Assembly: GCA_016793305.1 (NCBI GenBank)
Contig: JAEUHU010000413.1
Location: 1-8,020 of the forward strand
Length of the DNA stretch: 8,020 nt
Source: Planctomycetota bacterium
GTDB lineage: Bacteria > Planctomycetota > UBA1135 > UBA2386
Direction: 5' to 3'
Under the pieces are notes generated by a model. It was given only the letters and a program-made list of their open reading frames with translations, ran no database searches and was not told the origin of the DNA. This document shows positions 1 through 5,601 of the stretch, piece by piece. A program made the translations under genes and the position numbers. How positions within the stretch are numbered: position 1 is the first letter of the stretch; each line of letters opens with the position of its first letter.

Positions 1-1268
1 TCGACCTCGCCGGAGAGCAGCGCCCGCACCAGCACCGGCTGCGGCAGCACGATCGTGCCGTCGGTGATCGTCGCCAGGGCGCCCGGAGCGAGCAGGATCT
101 GGTCGCCGAACTCGTCGAGCTGCATCAGCCGCACGTCGAGGTTCGCGCCGGCACGGCTCGGCAACGTGAAGCGGCCCGCGTCGTCCGTCACGGCGCGCGC
201 GGCCGGCAGCACACTGCCATCGGGCTGCAGCACCACGAACAACCGCGGCGGTGGACGCAGCGCCGAGCTCGCCTGCGCGAGTTCGAGCTCGCGCCCGCCA
301 CGAGGCTCCGCTTGCACGATGGCGCGGGCGACCGCGCGACCGTCGTGCCAGCGAACCGTGCCGGCGAACGGATCCGCGGCCGGCAAAGCCAGGTCGGAGA
401 TCGCCGTCGCCCGTCCGACCACGGCTTCTGCGTTCACGGCCGCGGGCAGCAGGTCGTGGCGCAGCGCACCGTCGTCGGGCACTTCCTCCCCGGCGCGCAC
501 CGGACGTTGCTGTGGGGCTGGAACCATGGCCGCCGCGACCACCAGCACGGCCCCTTCGCGTGGCACCTGCATGCGCCAGTGGCCGTCACGCGTGGTGTTG
601 GTGTGCGCCAGCTCCGGGTCCGGGGTTGCCGCGGAACGTTCGAACACGGTCACTCGCGCGGCGCCGACGCCGGCTCCGTTGCCATCGACCACGCGCCCGG
701 ACAGCACCGCCGCCGCAGCGACGTCGAGCACCAGCTCGCGCGTCAGGTCGAACGGCGGATCCCACGAGAAGCGCAGCGGCAGGTGGTTGCCGTCGTCCGA
801 GACGATCCGGCCGGTGGTCGTGTCGGTGGCCGCCCAGTCGGGCAGCTTGAATGTCGCGACTCCGTCGACGACGCGCGACGTCTGGAACAGCCCGTCGCCG
901 GCGCGCGCCTTCAGGTAGAGCGCGATCGAGTCGGTCCACGGCACGTCGGGGCGCAGGCCGCGCAGGCGCACCACGAAGCGCGGGGTCGGCGTCGGGTCCT
1001 GGACCGTCGTCGGGTCCGTTGCGGCGGTCGGCGACTGGGGCTCGGAGGTGGCCGTCGGAGCGGCGGTCGGCGGCGTGGGTTCGGCCGTGGTTCCGTTCGC
1101 AGCGGCGGGCGCGGTCGGTGCGGGCTCGACCGGAGCGGAGGCGCGGATCGTGGGGGCGTCGATGGTCGGCGTGCCCTCGGGCGAGGACTTCGGCGCCTCG
1201 CACGCAGCGGCGATGGCGAGCGACGCCATCAGGAAGGGGAGCACGAACGAACCTGGCCGACAGCGCAT
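1..1268 (-). CDS. Putative lipoprotein with carboxypeptidase-regulatory-like beta domains (partial, C-terminus beyond the left edge)
   Basis: The reading frame is open from an ATG at 1268 to the left edge, giving 422 residues with no stop. The N-terminus is a lipoprotein-type signal: Arg2 and Arg4, a hydrophobic stretch at about 7-22, then LAIAAAC with the lipobox Cys at 23. Ala at -3 is weaker than the usual Leu. Residues 24-97 are a Pro/Thr/Ala-rich, probably disordered linker that would hold the rest away from the membrane. Beta-rich sequence follows. Residues about 187-236 ([20 protein letters not shown], then a TRDGHW turn) and about 302-380 (a TDDAGRF turn) look like carboxypeptidase D regulatory-like (transthyretin-fold) domains. 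Such domains usually serve as structural or binding modules in envelope proteins. No catalytic domain is visible in this part. There is no Shine-Dalgarno; a TATCCT box lies 6 nt before the ATG. Third-position GC is strong throughout. The substrate or partner is unknown. Confidence 0.85.
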   Translation of the reverse strand, partial: MRCRPGSFVLPFLMASLAIAAACEAPKSSPEGTPTIDAPTIRASAPVEPAPTAPAAANGTTAEPTPPTAAPTATSEPQSPTAATDPTTVQDPTPTPRFVVRLRGLRPDVPWTDSIALYLKARAGDGLFQTSRVVDGVATFKLPDWAATDTTTGRIVSDDGNHLPLRFSWDPPFDLTRELVLDVAAAAVLSGRVVDGNGAGVGAARVTVFERSAATPDPELAHTNTTRDGHWRMQVPREGAVLVVAAAMVPAPQQRPVRAGEEVPDDGALRHDLLPAAVNAEAVVGRATAISDLALPAADPFAGTVRWHDGRAVARAIVQAEPRGGRELELAQASSALRPPPRLFVVLQPDGSVLPAARAVTDDAGRFTLPSRAGANLDVRLMQLDEFGDQILLAPGALATITDGTIVLPQPVLVRALLSGEV

Positions 1269-1274
1269 CGCCGC

Positions 1275-1280
1275 AGGATA
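1275..1280 (-). promoter_or_regulatory. Candidate -10 box of the lipoprotein gene
   Basis: On the minus strand, TATCCT matches 4 of 6 positions of TATAAT and ends only 6 nt before the ATG at 1268. If used, transcription would begin at or next to the start codon, giving a leaderless mRNA. I see no convincing -35 at 16-18 nt upstream, so this is a weak call. Confidence 0.25.
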
Positions 1281-1303
1281 GCCGCTGGCCCGGCGGCGAA
1301 ACG

Positions 1304-1332
1304 TCGACGCCGCTCCGCCGATCCGGTAACAC
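1304..1332 (+). promoter_or_regulatory. Candidate promoter of the cyclophilin gene
   Basis: TCGACG at 1304-1309 (4 of 6 against TTGACA) is followed by a 17-nt spacer and TAACAC at 1327-1332 (3 of 6 against TATAAT). The end of the -10 lies 10 nt before the ATG at 1343, which implies a leader of only a few nucleotides. The 74-bp gap is shared with the divergent lipoprotein gene, so the two may be co-regulated. The call rests on motif matching only. Confidence 0.3.
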
Positions 1333-1342
1333 ACTCGCCCCC

Positions 1343-1864
1343 ATGGCCAACCCCCGCGTCTTCTTCGACATCACCATCGGCGACAAGGCTGCCGGTCGCA
1401 TCGTCTTCGAACTGTTCGCCGACGTCGTCCCCAAGACGGCCGAGAACTTCCGCGCGCTCTGCACCGGCGAGAAGGGCATGGGCAAGCAGGGCAAGGCGCT
1501 GCACTACAAGGGCTCGCGCTTCCACCGCGTGATCCAGCAGTTCATGTGCCAGGGCGGCGACTTCACGCGCGGCAACGGCACGGGCGGCGAGTCGATCTAC
1601 GGCAACAAGTTCGAGGACGAGAACTTCAAGCTGAAGCACACGACGCCTGGCCTGTTGTCGATGGCGAACGCCGGCCCCGGCACCAACGGCTCGCAGTTCT
1701 TCATCACGACGATCGTCACCGACTGGCTCGACGGCAAGCACGTCGTGTTCGGCAAGGTCGTCGAGGGCATGGACGTCGTGAAGAAGATGGAGGCGGTCGG
1801 CTCGCGCAGCGGCCAGACCTCCGCCGACGTCACGATCGCCGACTGCGGCGAACTGAAGGCCTGA
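1343..1864 (+). CDS. Peptidyl-prolyl cis-trans isomerase, cyclophilin A type with a plant-like divergent loop
   Basis: This complete 173-residue cyclophilin catalyses cis-trans isomerisation of X-Pro bonds and assists protein folding. It has no signal peptide, so it is probably cytosolic. All the active-site residues known from human CypA are present, shifted by 7: Arg62, Phe67, Met68, Gln70, Ala108, Asn109, Phe120, Trp128, Leu129 and His133, within [15 protein letters not shown] and NGSQFFIT. The +7 shift comes from an insertion, KQGKALH at 48-54, which matches the 'divergent loop' of plant cyclophilins (typically KSGKPLH). Cys40, Glu83 and Cys168, which accompany that loop in plants, are at exactly the same positions. 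The start is the ATG followed by [12 protein letters not shown], which aligns with the CypA N-terminus; a much longer upstream open frame is not needed. There is no Shine-Dalgarno. Bacterial cyclophilins of the E. coli PpiA/PpiB type usually lack this loop, so transfer from a eukaryote is possible. The family call is near certain; redox control is inferred. Confidence 0.97.
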   Translation: MANPRVFFDITIGDKAAGRIVFELFADVVPKTAENFRALCTGEKGMGKQGKALHYKGSRFHRVIQQFMCQGGDFTRGNGTGGESIYGNKFEDENFKLKHTTPGLLSMANAGPGTNGSQFFITTIVTDWLDGKHVVFGKVVEGMDVVKKMEAVGSRSGQTSADVTIADCGELKA

Positions 1865-1902
1865 GACGCGTTCGCGTCCAACGGCGCCGCGGCTGGCGGC
1901 GC
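1865..1902 (+). terminator. Tandem hairpins after the cyclophilin gene (possible terminator without a U-tract)
   Basis: Directly after the TGA, GACGCG (1865-1870) pairs with CGCGTC (1873-1878). A second stem follows: GCGCCGC (1884-1890) with GCGGCGC (1896-1902) around a GGCTG loop. They lie in the convergent gap before the small minus-strand gene, so they could end transcription from one or both sides. No T-run follows on either strand. In DNA this GC-rich, short stems also arise by chance. Confidence 0.35.
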
Positions 1903-1939
1903 GCCCGGCGACGTGCCGAGAACGTCCCTCTGGCGCGAT

Positions 1940-2203
1940 CTACGCGCCGAGCTGCCAGCACGAACCCGCGCGGCGCACGATGCCCTGCCGCTCGGCGCGC
2001 TCGAGCGCCCGCGCGAGCTGGGCGCGTTCGCGCCGCGCCGCCCCGTTCAGCAGCAGCACCTCGCGATCGCCGGGGGCACGTTCCTGGCAGCCGAGCGACA
2101 GGCACAGCTCGGCGAACGTCACCGGCACTTCGGCCTGCCGCAGCACGGCGATGGCGCGGGCGAGCAGGCGGGCCTCCTGGGCGGGATGGTCGATGGCGCG
2201 CAT
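1940..2203 (-). CDS. Small winged-helix-like protein, function unknown
   Basis: This 87-residue gene starts at the ATG at 2203 and ends at TAG (1942-1940). Nearly every codon ends in G or C, which supports real coding. The layout resembles a winged helix-turn-helix: a helix at about 10-23, PVTFAELCLSLG at 27-38 as the second helix, a long basic, Ala-rich helix at about 55-73 (RRERAQLARALERAERQG), then IVRRAGSCWQLGA as a likely beta wing. The pattern of a helix, 'R-Q-G-I-V-R-R', then a wing is typical of small bacterial and archaeal DNA-binding domains, but I cannot name a family. Cys34 and Cys39 (spaced CxxxxC) and Cys82 might be coincidental. It lies 80 bp after the stop of the PDZ-like protein gene, on the same strand, with a hairpin between them, so it may be the last gene of that operon or have its own promoter. 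It could regulate its neighbours, or it may not bind DNA at all. Confidence 0.65.
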   Translation of the reverse strand: MRAIDHPAQEARLLARAIAVLRQAEVPVTFAELCLSLGCQERAPGDREVLLLNGAARRERAQLARALERAERQGIVRRAGSCWQLGA

Positions 2204-2220
2204 GCGCCCCGTATCGGCAG

Positions 2221-2244
2221 CACCTGCGGGTCTTCCGCAGCGTG
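2221..2244 (-). terminator. Hairpin between the PDZ-like and winged-helix genes
   Basis: CTGCGG (2224-2229) pairs with CCGCAG (2235-2240) around a 5-nt loop. The stem extends by CAC/GTG (2221-2223 with 2242-2244) across a single bulged base, about 9 bp in all. It lies 40 nt downstream of the stop of the minus-strand PDZ-like gene and before the small winged-helix gene. It may be a partial terminator, attenuator or RNA-processing site. No U-tract follows, so the role is uncertain. Confidence 0.3.
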
Positions 2245-2283
2245 GAGCCCAGGCCCCGGTCCCGCGGGTGCTGGGCAGCGCCG

Positions 2284-3567
2284 CTACAGGATCCGGTACT
2301 CGACCGCGTGCGGCGCGCCCTTCAGCACGTACTCGACGATCAGCCGGCGTGGGTGCTTCTGCAGGGCCAGCTGCTCGCGGACCGTGCGCAGCAGGATCTC
2401 GGCGTTGGGGGTCGCGATGCCGTTCACGGTGGTGATCACCGACTCGACCGGGATCGCCAACGGCTTCAGCTCGTCGGGCAGGCGCAGCAGCCGGAAGCCG
2501 CGCACCCACTGGCCGTCGGCGCTCTTGCCCGTGTAGGCGTCGCCGATCGCCGAGGTCTCGAGCGACTTGACGCCGGCCTCGACGATCGCGTCGCGTTCCG
2601 GGCTCGGGTGCAGCTGCAGTATCGCGTCGTTGAGGTTGCGGATCGGCGGGAACAGCGCCTTCGCCGCCTCTTCGGCCCACTCCTGCAGTTCGCGGCCCTC
2701 GCTCGGGGCGCGCCGCAGGTCTTTCGGCCCGATCGTCTCGAACAGCGTGATCGCCTGCTCGCGCACCCGCTTGTCCGGCGACGTCAGCAGCTGACGCAGG
2801 CGCGGCAGCGACGGCTCGAGCCACACCAGCGCCAGGTCGAGCCGCACGCGGAACACCTCTGCGAGGAACCACAGTGCCTGCGCCTGGTCGAGCGGGTCGT
2901 CGAGGTCGAGCATCTGCAGGAACGGCACCACGCGCAGGTCGTGCAGCGTGTCCTGGTCCTGCGGCTGCCGCACCAGGCCCTGCGCCTTCGCCGCCGGGCT
3001 GCCGGGCTGCGGCAGCAGCTCGCGGATCACCTTCTTCTCGTCGTCGCTCAGCTCGCCGAACCGGCGCCCGAGGTGCTTCTGCACGAACTCCGCAGCGCGC
3101 GGGAACATCGCCTGGCGGATGTTGCGGTCGGGCTCACCGGGGATGTGCTCGATGATCTGCAGCACCTGGTGTGCGTTGGCCAGGTAGAACCCGGCGAAGA
3201 ACGCCGTCTTGCGATCGGGTGCGTGCCGCTGCAGCCGGATGATGTTGGCGAGGTAGGCGGCGTCGAGGCCGATCTTCCAGACCTCCTGGTAGGCCTTCTC
3301 CCAGGCCTGGTCGGCGACCACCTCGCGGCCGGTGTCGTCGAAGCGCTTCTCCGCGCGGCCGGCTTCGGCGAGGTCCTGCATGATCCGCAGGTTGCGGAAC
3401 AGCTCCTCGGGCGGCAGGTAGACGTCGCTCGGGTTGCGGAACGGCGACAGCAGGTCGCGTTTGGGGTAGCCGACGACCTTCTGTTCTTGCGCCGGGGCGC
3501 TCGCCGCGGCGGCGAACAGCACGGCGCCGAGGGCGAGCCAGGGGGATGGGTTGGGGCGGACCGACAT
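2284..3567 (-). CDS. Secreted helical (HEAT-like) protein with a C-terminal PDZ-like domain
   Basis: This 427-residue protein begins at the ATG at 3567. Residues 1-26 form a Sec signal peptide with predicted cleavage SAPA|QEQ. The mature part is mostly helical and rich in charged residues. Residues about 45-200 are an unrecognised helical region. Residues about 205-300 contain repeated amphipathic helices, with a HEAT-like unit at 253-279 (LPRLRQLL, then VREQAITLFETIG). The last 70 residues look like a PDZ domain of the GspC/HtrA sort: GFRLLRL at 357-363 where the peptide-binding loop would be, then SVITTVNGIATPNAEILL, then the closing strands LIVEYVLKG and AVEYRIL. That suggests a periplasmic or exported scaffold that binds protein termini. 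There is no protease or other catalytic motif. It lies 38 bp after the DUF445 membrane-protein gene on the same strand, so the two are probably co-transcribed. The PDZ assignment comes from pattern recognition; the exact family is unknown to me. Confidence 0.88.
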   Translation of the reverse strand: MSVRPNPSPWLALGAVLFAAAASAPAQEQKVVGYPKRDLLSPFRNPSDVYLPPEELFRNLRIMQDLAEAGRAEKRFDDTGREVVADQAWEKAYQEVWKIGLDAAYLANIIRLQRHAPDRKTAFFAGFYLANAHQVLQIIEHIPGEPDRNIRQAMFPRAAEFVQKHLGRRFGELSDDEKKVIRELLPQPGSPAAKAQGLVRQPQDQDTLHDLRVVPFLQMLDLDDPLDQAQALWFLAEVFRVRLDLALVWLEPSLPRLRQLLTSPDKRVREQAITLFETIGPKDLRRAPSEGRELQEWAEEAAKALFPPIRNLNDAILQLHPSPERDAIVEAGVKSLETSAIGDAYTGKSADGQWVRGFRLLRLPDELKPLAIPVESVITTVNGIATPNAEILLRTVREQLALQKHPRRLIVEYVLKGAPHAVEYRIL

Positions 3568-3571
3568 GGGA

Positions 3572-3587
3572 TGTGCACTATCGCACA
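3572..3587 (-). promoter_or_regulatory. Short inverted repeat with an embedded -10-like box before the PDZ-like gene
   Basis: TGTGC (3572-3576) and GCACA (3583-3587) form a 5-bp inverted repeat. On the minus strand the centre reads GATAGT (3582-3577), 4 of 6 against TATAAT, 9 nt before the ATG at 3567. This could be an internal promoter, with or without an operator-like repeat, inside the DUF445-PDZ pair. I found no good -35. Short repeats like this are common by chance. Confidence 0.22.
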
Positions 3588-3605
3588 GGATCGACGACGT
3601 AACGG

Positions 3606-4220
3606 TCAGGCGCGGTACCAGAGGAAGCCGACCTGGGCCAAGCCGATCAGCACCCCGAGCACCCCGCCGAGCACTTCGATCGCCCGCAGCTCCTTGCTGG
3701 CGACGTCGAGGATCAGCGCCTCGAGCTTCTCGATCGCGAAGCCGGCGACCTTGCGTTCGACGAGTTCGGGCACGTCCAGGCCCTTCTGCAGGCCCTTCTC
3801 GACCTCGTCGAGCACCTTGTCCTTGTGCGCCATCACGCTGTCGACGATCGACTGCTTGAGGCTGCCGACGCGCTCCTCGGTCAGGAAGCCGCCGATCAAC
3901 GGCAGGCCGCGCAGCTCCTGGATCTTCGGGCCGAGGCCCGAGTCGAGCACGTTGCCGAGGATGCCGCCGAAGTCGAGCTTGTTGAGGCTCTTCACGACGT
4001 CCTTGTGCTCGACCAGGTGGTTGCCGACCACACGGCCGATCGCCTTGGCGAGCTCCGGCTGGCGGCGGCCGATCAGGCCCTGCACCGGGAACAGGCCGAG
4101 GATGCGGCGCTTCTTGATCGGCCGGAAGATCATCTTCACGGCCAGCCAGTTGGTGCTCCAGCCGATCAGGCCGCCGATCGCGGGAATGGTGAGCCAGGTC
4201 CAGAGGTCGGGAGCAGCCAT
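3606..4220 (-). CDS. DUF445 family membrane protein, short form
   Basis: This 204-residue protein starts at the ATG at 4220 and ends at TGA (3608-3606). It carries the DUF445 hallmark near the N-terminus: GLIGWSTNWLAVKMIFRP at 17-34, followed by a basic stretch and LGLFPVQGLIGRRQPELA, the equivalent of the family's 'PFxPGLIPKRR-ELA' segment. A first membrane segment covers about 9-30 and a second about 181-202 (IEVLGGVLGVLIGLAQVGFL). Between them is an amphipathic helical region with many Lys and Glu. Family members such as Bacillus YheB and E. coli YjiN are roughly twice this length, so this is a compact version. The molecular function of DUF445 is not established; a membrane-associated structural role is plausible. 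The frame stays open upstream of 4220, but that part overlaps the divergent DUF1579 gene and looks non-coding. It is probably the first gene of a minus-strand operon with the PDZ-like gene. Confidence 0.92.
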   Translation of the reverse strand: MAAPDLWTWLTIPAIGGLIGWSTNWLAVKMIFRPIKKRRILGLFPVQGLIGRRQPELAKAIGRVVGNHLVEHKDVVKSLNKLDFGGILGNVLDSGLGPKIQELRGLPLIGGFLTEERVGSLKQSIVDSVMAHKDKVLDEVEKGLQKGLDVPELVERKVAGFAIEKLEALILDVASKELRAIEVLGGVLGVLIGLAQVGFLWYRA

Positions 4221-4232
4221 CGTGGGGCGAGG

Positions 4233-4261
4233 AGTATTGCCGCGAGCGCGGCGCGGCTCAA
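4233..4261 (-). promoter_or_regulatory. Sigma70-like promoter of the DUF445 gene
   Basis: On the minus strand, TTGAGC (4261-4256; 4 of 6 against TTGACA) is separated by exactly 17 nt from AATACT (4238-4233; 4 of 6 against TATAAT). The -10 ends 12 nt before the ATG at 4220, so the expected start of transcription leaves a leader of only about five nucleotides, with no room for a Shine-Dalgarno. AT-rich boxes stand out in this very GC-rich spacer, which strengthens the call. Confidence 0.5.
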
Positions 4262-4425
4262 CGCACGGGCGGCGCATCGGAGCGCGCTGTCGAGGATTCC
4301 GGGCCGGGCGGTTCGCCTGCGGCGGTCGTCGGCCGCGTGGTCCCGGGTCGGGCGAGAACGGCTCACGGCCGGATTCTGGTGCACCGCCTCGAAGCACCGC
4401 GACGGCGTCGGTCTGATGCCGCAGC

Positions 4426-4430
4426 GAGGA
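4426..4430 (+). promoter_or_regulatory. Shine-Dalgarno sequence of the DUF1579-like gene
   Basis: GAGGA ends 4 nt before the ATG at 4435. It is the only clear ribosome-binding site before a gene start in the window; the other starts have none. It supports the choice of 4435, although the spacing is slightly short. The rest of the 214-bp divergent spacer upstream shows no convincing plus-strand promoter. Confidence 0.5.
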
Positions 4431-4434
4431 TCCC

Positions 4435-5499
4435 ATGGCCCAACTTCGTCGCGCGCTGTTCGCCTGCCCTCTCGTCCTGTTCGTGCTCGAGGCACCAGCC
4501 CAGGACGGCGTGCCCGCACCCGCCGCCGAGCTGAAGGTGCTGGCGCCGCTGGTCGGCAACTGGACCGGCCGTGGCGTGCTGCGCGAGCCCGGCGACGCGG
4601 AGACCAAGTGGCAGGCCGCCTGCAGCTACCGGTGGGTGCTGGATGGGCACTTCCTGCGCGAGGACCTGCGCGTCGGGTTCGAGGGCACCGCGGATCGCCT
4701 GCTCGCCTTCGCCTACCTGGGTTGGGATCGCGAGAATCGCCGCTTCGTGCGTCTCGGAGTGACCAACACCGGTCTGGCGCAGCTGCACACCCTGCGCGCC
4801 GGCGCGGACGGTGCGCTGACCACGCTGTCGCTGCAACGGCAACACGATCAGGACTACGCCGAACGCGTGGCGCTCGTGGTGAAGGGCGACACGCTGCGCC
4901 ACACGGTAGACCTGCTGCTCCCCGAAGGCTCGTCGCGCGCGATCGTCGACGGCACGTTCCAACGCGGTGGCGACGCGGTCGAGGTTGGCTTCGGCGGGGC
5001 TGCGTTCCTCGGTGGCGCGCCGCACCCGGACCTGGCGCGGCTGGTCAAGACAGCCGGGCGCTACACGACCGAAGGCCTGTTCGCGATGGGGCCGGGCCAA
5101 CCGACCGTGAAGATCACCGGCACCGACGACTTCCGGTCGGGGTTCGGCGGCCTCGTGCTGCACGGCCACACGGAGGGCACAGCCGAGGGTCTGCCGGGCC
5201 ACTACATCGGCGAGGTGTTCTGGGCCTACGACGAAGTGCGCCAGTGCCTCGTCGCCCACTACCTCAGCAACATGGGCGAGCTGATGACCATGGAAGGGCG
5301 CTGGACCAAGGATGGCCAGCTGCTCGCCACGTCGCACGGCCTGTGGAACGGCGAGCCGATGGTGCAGCGCATGCTGATGCAGTTCGACGACGACGGGTTT
5401 CCGGTCGGCGCGAACAGTCACTCGATCGTCGGCACGGGTGCGCCGTACGAGAGCTTCCGCGCCACCTACCGACGGCAGCAGCCGGCGAAGCCGCACTGA
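4435..5499 (+). CDS. Secreted protein with two tandem DUF1579-like (lipocalin-like) units
   Basis: This 354-residue protein has a Sec signal peptide (RR at 5-6, hydrophobic core 7-19) with predicted cleavage EAPA|QDG after residue 22. The mature protein consists of two related halves. The first, about 32-172, opens with LAPLVGNWTGRGVL and continues with YRWVLDGHFLREDLRV and LLAFAYLGWDRENRRFVRLG. This is the usual DUF1579 pattern: an initial 'L-x-G-x-W', then 'DGxFL', then 'G-Y-D-x-x-x-x-x-Y'. The second, about 200-347, opens with LARLVKTAGRYTTEGLF and contains GEVFWAYDEVRQCLVAHYLS, a GRWTKDGQLLATS strand pair and a C-terminal SFRATYRR strand. In the second half Trp is replaced by Tyr in 'AGRYTTEG'. 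DUF1579 proteins are predicted small beta-barrels of unknown ligand, usually a single unit, so the duplication is unusual. It is transcribed away from the DUF445 gene. The function is unknown; binding of a small hydrophobic ligand is a guess from the fold. Confidence 0.88.
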   Translation: MAQLRRALFACPLVLFVLEAPAQDGVPAPAAELKVLAPLVGNWTGRGVLREPGDAETKWQAACSYRWVLDGHFLREDLRVGFEGTADRLLAFAYLGWDRENRRFVRLGVTNTGLAQLHTLRAGADGALTTLSLQRQHDQDYAERVALVVKGDTLRHTVDLLLPEGSSRAIVDGTFQRGGDAVEVGFGGAAFLGGAPHPDLARLVKTAGRYTTEGLFAMGPGQPTVKITGTDDFRSGFGGLVLHGHTEGTAEGLPGHYIGEVFWAYDEVRQCLVAHYLSNMGELMTMEGRWTKDGQLLATSHGLWNGEPMVQRMLMQFDDDGFPVGANSHSIVGTGAPYESFRATYRRQQPAKPH

Positions 5500-5511
5500 C
5501 GTGGCCCGAGT

Positions 5512-5518
5512 GGGGGGG
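5512..5518 (+). repeat. G7 homopolymer between the DUF1579-like and lectin genes
   Basis: Seven consecutive G residues lie 12 nt after the DUF1579-like stop codon, in the 102-bp gap before the lectin-TIG gene. The run is outside both coding regions, so length changes would affect at most the spacer. A GTG at 5518-5520 directly follows it and would be an alternative, less likely, start for the next gene. Confidence 0.6.
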
Positions 5519-5601
5519 TGCGCTTCGTGGGCGACGCGCTACCGTGCTCGCCTGGCCGTCGCCCCACGGCTCGCCTTCTCGCTGCCCCCCGAGACACCCT
5601 C

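Noticed and set aside
851..1342. An N-terminal extension of 164 residues on the cyclophilin
   Set aside because: The frame is open upstream, but the extra sequence is Arg/Ser/Ala-rich, lies opposite the lipoprotein gene, and the ATG at 1343 gives the exact CypA N-terminus.
312..1532. A plus-strand frame of 406 residues opposite the lipoprotein gene
   Set aside because: It is an Arg/Gly-rich shadow of the lipoprotein coding strand and also runs into the cyclophilin gene out of frame.
1546..4416. A 2.9-kb open frame on the plus strand, encoding a 956-residue product
   Set aside because: It runs antisense to three well-supported minus-strand genes (winged-helix, PDZ-like, DUF445). Its product is low-complexity, dominated by Arg, Ala, Gln and His/Leu, with no recognisable domain. 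Long antisense frames are expected where third positions are almost always G or C.
4221..4607. An N-terminal extension of the DUF445 protein to a start at 4607
   Set aside because: It would overlap the divergent DUF1579-like gene, including its signal peptide, and would put about 129 residues of low-complexity sequence before a membrane segment that is normally near the N-terminus. The promoter at 4233-4261 also lies inside it.
4363..5496. A minus-strand frame of 377 residues opposite the DUF1579-like gene
   Set aside because: The product has no family features. The plus strand carries a signal peptide, a Shine-Dalgarno and repeated DUF1579 motifs.
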